From NCBI RefSeq assembly GCF_000419585.1, contig NZ_ATTH01000001.1:2316005-2380004 (forward strand): a stretch of 64,000 bases of DNA, written 5' to 3'. This stretch comes from Salisaeta longa DSM 21114. GTDB taxonomy: Bacteria; Bacteroidota; Rhodothermia; Rhodothermales; Salinibacteraceae. The translations under genes were made by a program, and so were the position numbers. Of this stretch, positions 63,346 to 64,000 are shown in pieces. The first letter of the stretch is position 1. Each line of letters opens with the position of its first letter. The notes beneath the pieces were generated by a model. That model worked only from the letters and a program-made list of their open reading frames with translations, had not been told where the DNA came from and did not search any database.

Positions 63346-64000
63346 ATGAAGATCTCTCTCCCCTCGTCAGACGCGCCGGTGCGCCCGGGCAAGCTGCTGT
63401 GCATTGGCCGCAACTATGCAAAGCACGCGGCCGAGATGGATAGCGATGTACCCACGACGCCTATGGTGTTTCTGAAGCCGTCTACAGCGCTCGTGCGCAG
63501 CGGCGGCGCGGTCACCATTCCGCGGGCGTCGTCGAATGTGCACCACGAGCTGGAGCTGGTGGTGGCCATCGGGCGGCGCGGCAAAGACATTCCGGCGGCC
63601 GACGCGCTCGACTATGTGGCGGGCTACGCGCTGGGGCTCGACATGACGGCGCGCGACATCCAAAGCGCGGCCAAAGAGCGGCGGCATCCGTGGTCGGTGG
63701 CCAAGGGCTTCGATACGTTTGCGCCCCTGGGGCCGTTTGTGCCGGCGCGGTCGGTGGAGAATCCGCAGGCGCTCACCTTTCAGCTGGCGGTGAACGGCAC
63801 CGTGCGGCAGCAGGCCGACACCCGCCACATGATCTTTTCGGTGGCCGACCTCATCGCGTACTGCTCGACCGTGTTTACGCTGGAAGCGGGCGACCTGCTC
63901 TACACCGGCACCCCCGAGGGCGTGGCGCAGGTACAGGCCGGCGACGTTCTCGAAGCGACGGGCGACGGGCTGGAGCCGCTGCGCGTCACCGTAGGCGCGG
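63346..64000 (+). CDS. Fumarylacetoacetate hydrolase-family protein (partial, runs off the window)
   Basis: The first ~218 codons of a FAH-family enzyme. [29 protein letters not shown] near the N terminus, [33 protein letters not shown] (metal-binding Glu pair HxELE), [30 protein letters not shown] and [19 protein letters not shown] are all family motifs. Members act on 2-oxo acids, for example as acylpyruvate hydrolases or oxaloacetate decarboxylases; the substrate is not certain. The reading frame is still open at the end of the window. Confidence 0.9.
   Translation, partial: MKISLPSSDAPVRPGKLLCIGRNYAKHAAEMDSDVPTTPMVFLKPSTALVRSGGAVTIPRASSNVHHELELVVAIGRRGKDIPAADALDYVAGYALGLDMTARDIQSAAKERRHPWSVAKGFDTFAPLGPFVPARSVENPQALTFQLAVNGTVRQQADTRHMIFSVADLIAYCSTVFTLEAGDLLYTGTPEGVAQVQAGDVLEATGDGLEPLRVTVGA

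Overview
The window looks like a chromosome segment of a GC-rich member of the Bacteroidota/Rhodothermota side of the tree, most like Salinibacter and relatives. That placement is inference. It rests on high-GC coding sequence, somewhat acidic proteins, a Wzi-type outer-membrane protein, an ADP-forming acyl-CoA synthetase fused to a GNAT domain, and the LytR_C-rsfS neighbourhood. I see no rRNA, CRISPR array, phage, plasmid functions or transposase gene.

Layout. 1-1288: dispersed-repeat cluster R1. 1289-11719: housekeeping genes (LptF/G-type permease, metallo-hydrolase, MATE exporter, queG, coiled-coil protein, tRNA-Leu and tRNA-Lys, acyl-CoA synthetase/GNAT, ferredoxin, OsmC, split RDD protein). 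About 12.15-12.85 kb: repeat cluster R2. 12880-17426: aroE, Wzi-like protein, MaoC hydratase, GNAT, glycosyltransferase. 17.4-18.5 kb: R3. 18.5-52.2 kb: a large surface-polysaccharide locus. 52.8-53.3 kb: R7. 53.3-60.2 kb: tsaD, secreted protein, LytR_C, rsfS, DUF423, phosphohexomutase, cyclase-FHA protein, cation antiporter. 60.3-61.7 kb: R8. 61.7-64 kb: coaX, rpmA, rplU and the start of a FAH-family gene.

The polysaccharide locus is almost entirely on the minus strand. From its promoter-proximal end it has a second pseB-like dehydratase (51-52 kb), Wza-like export protein and Wzc-like tyrosine kinase (47-50 kb), an ABC flippase-like transporter, and a pseudaminic acid operon (pseB, pseC, spsF-type cytidylyltransferase, pseG-pseH fusion, formyltransferase, PIG-L deacetylase, pseI). 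After these comes a long accessory stretch of glycosyltransferases, three intact sulfotransferases, a FkbM methyltransferase, a GT11 fucosyltransferase-like enzyme, a polymerase/ligase and an O-acetyltransferase. The product is probably a sulfated, possibly fucosylated polysaccharide carrying a pseudaminic-type nonulosonic acid. Base composition changes sharply from gene to gene between 23.5 and 35.5 kb. The same stretch holds many broken genes: a frameshifted GT4, GT4 and GT2 fragments, a GT2/GT4 chimera, a cytidylyltransferase remnant and a gene with one GC-rich and one AT-rich half. I read this as repeated gene exchange.

The most distinctive non-coding feature is a composite repeat family in eight clusters (R1-R8). 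Each alternates a conserved ~95-100 bp spacer with a palindromic element whose ends are TGTCATTGCGAGG and its complement. Inside the palindromes sit nested hairpins and short tandem units of 24-25 bp with the core GGCC-N3/4-GGTCAT. A small GIY-YIG nuclease gene lies between two halves of such repeats at 46 kb, and two clusters (R2, R8) are bracketed by direct repeats. The nuclease-plus-repeat arrangement is the best candidate here for an undescribed mobile system. The PIG-L/formyltransferase pair in the pse operon is the best candidate for an undescribed sugar-modification step.
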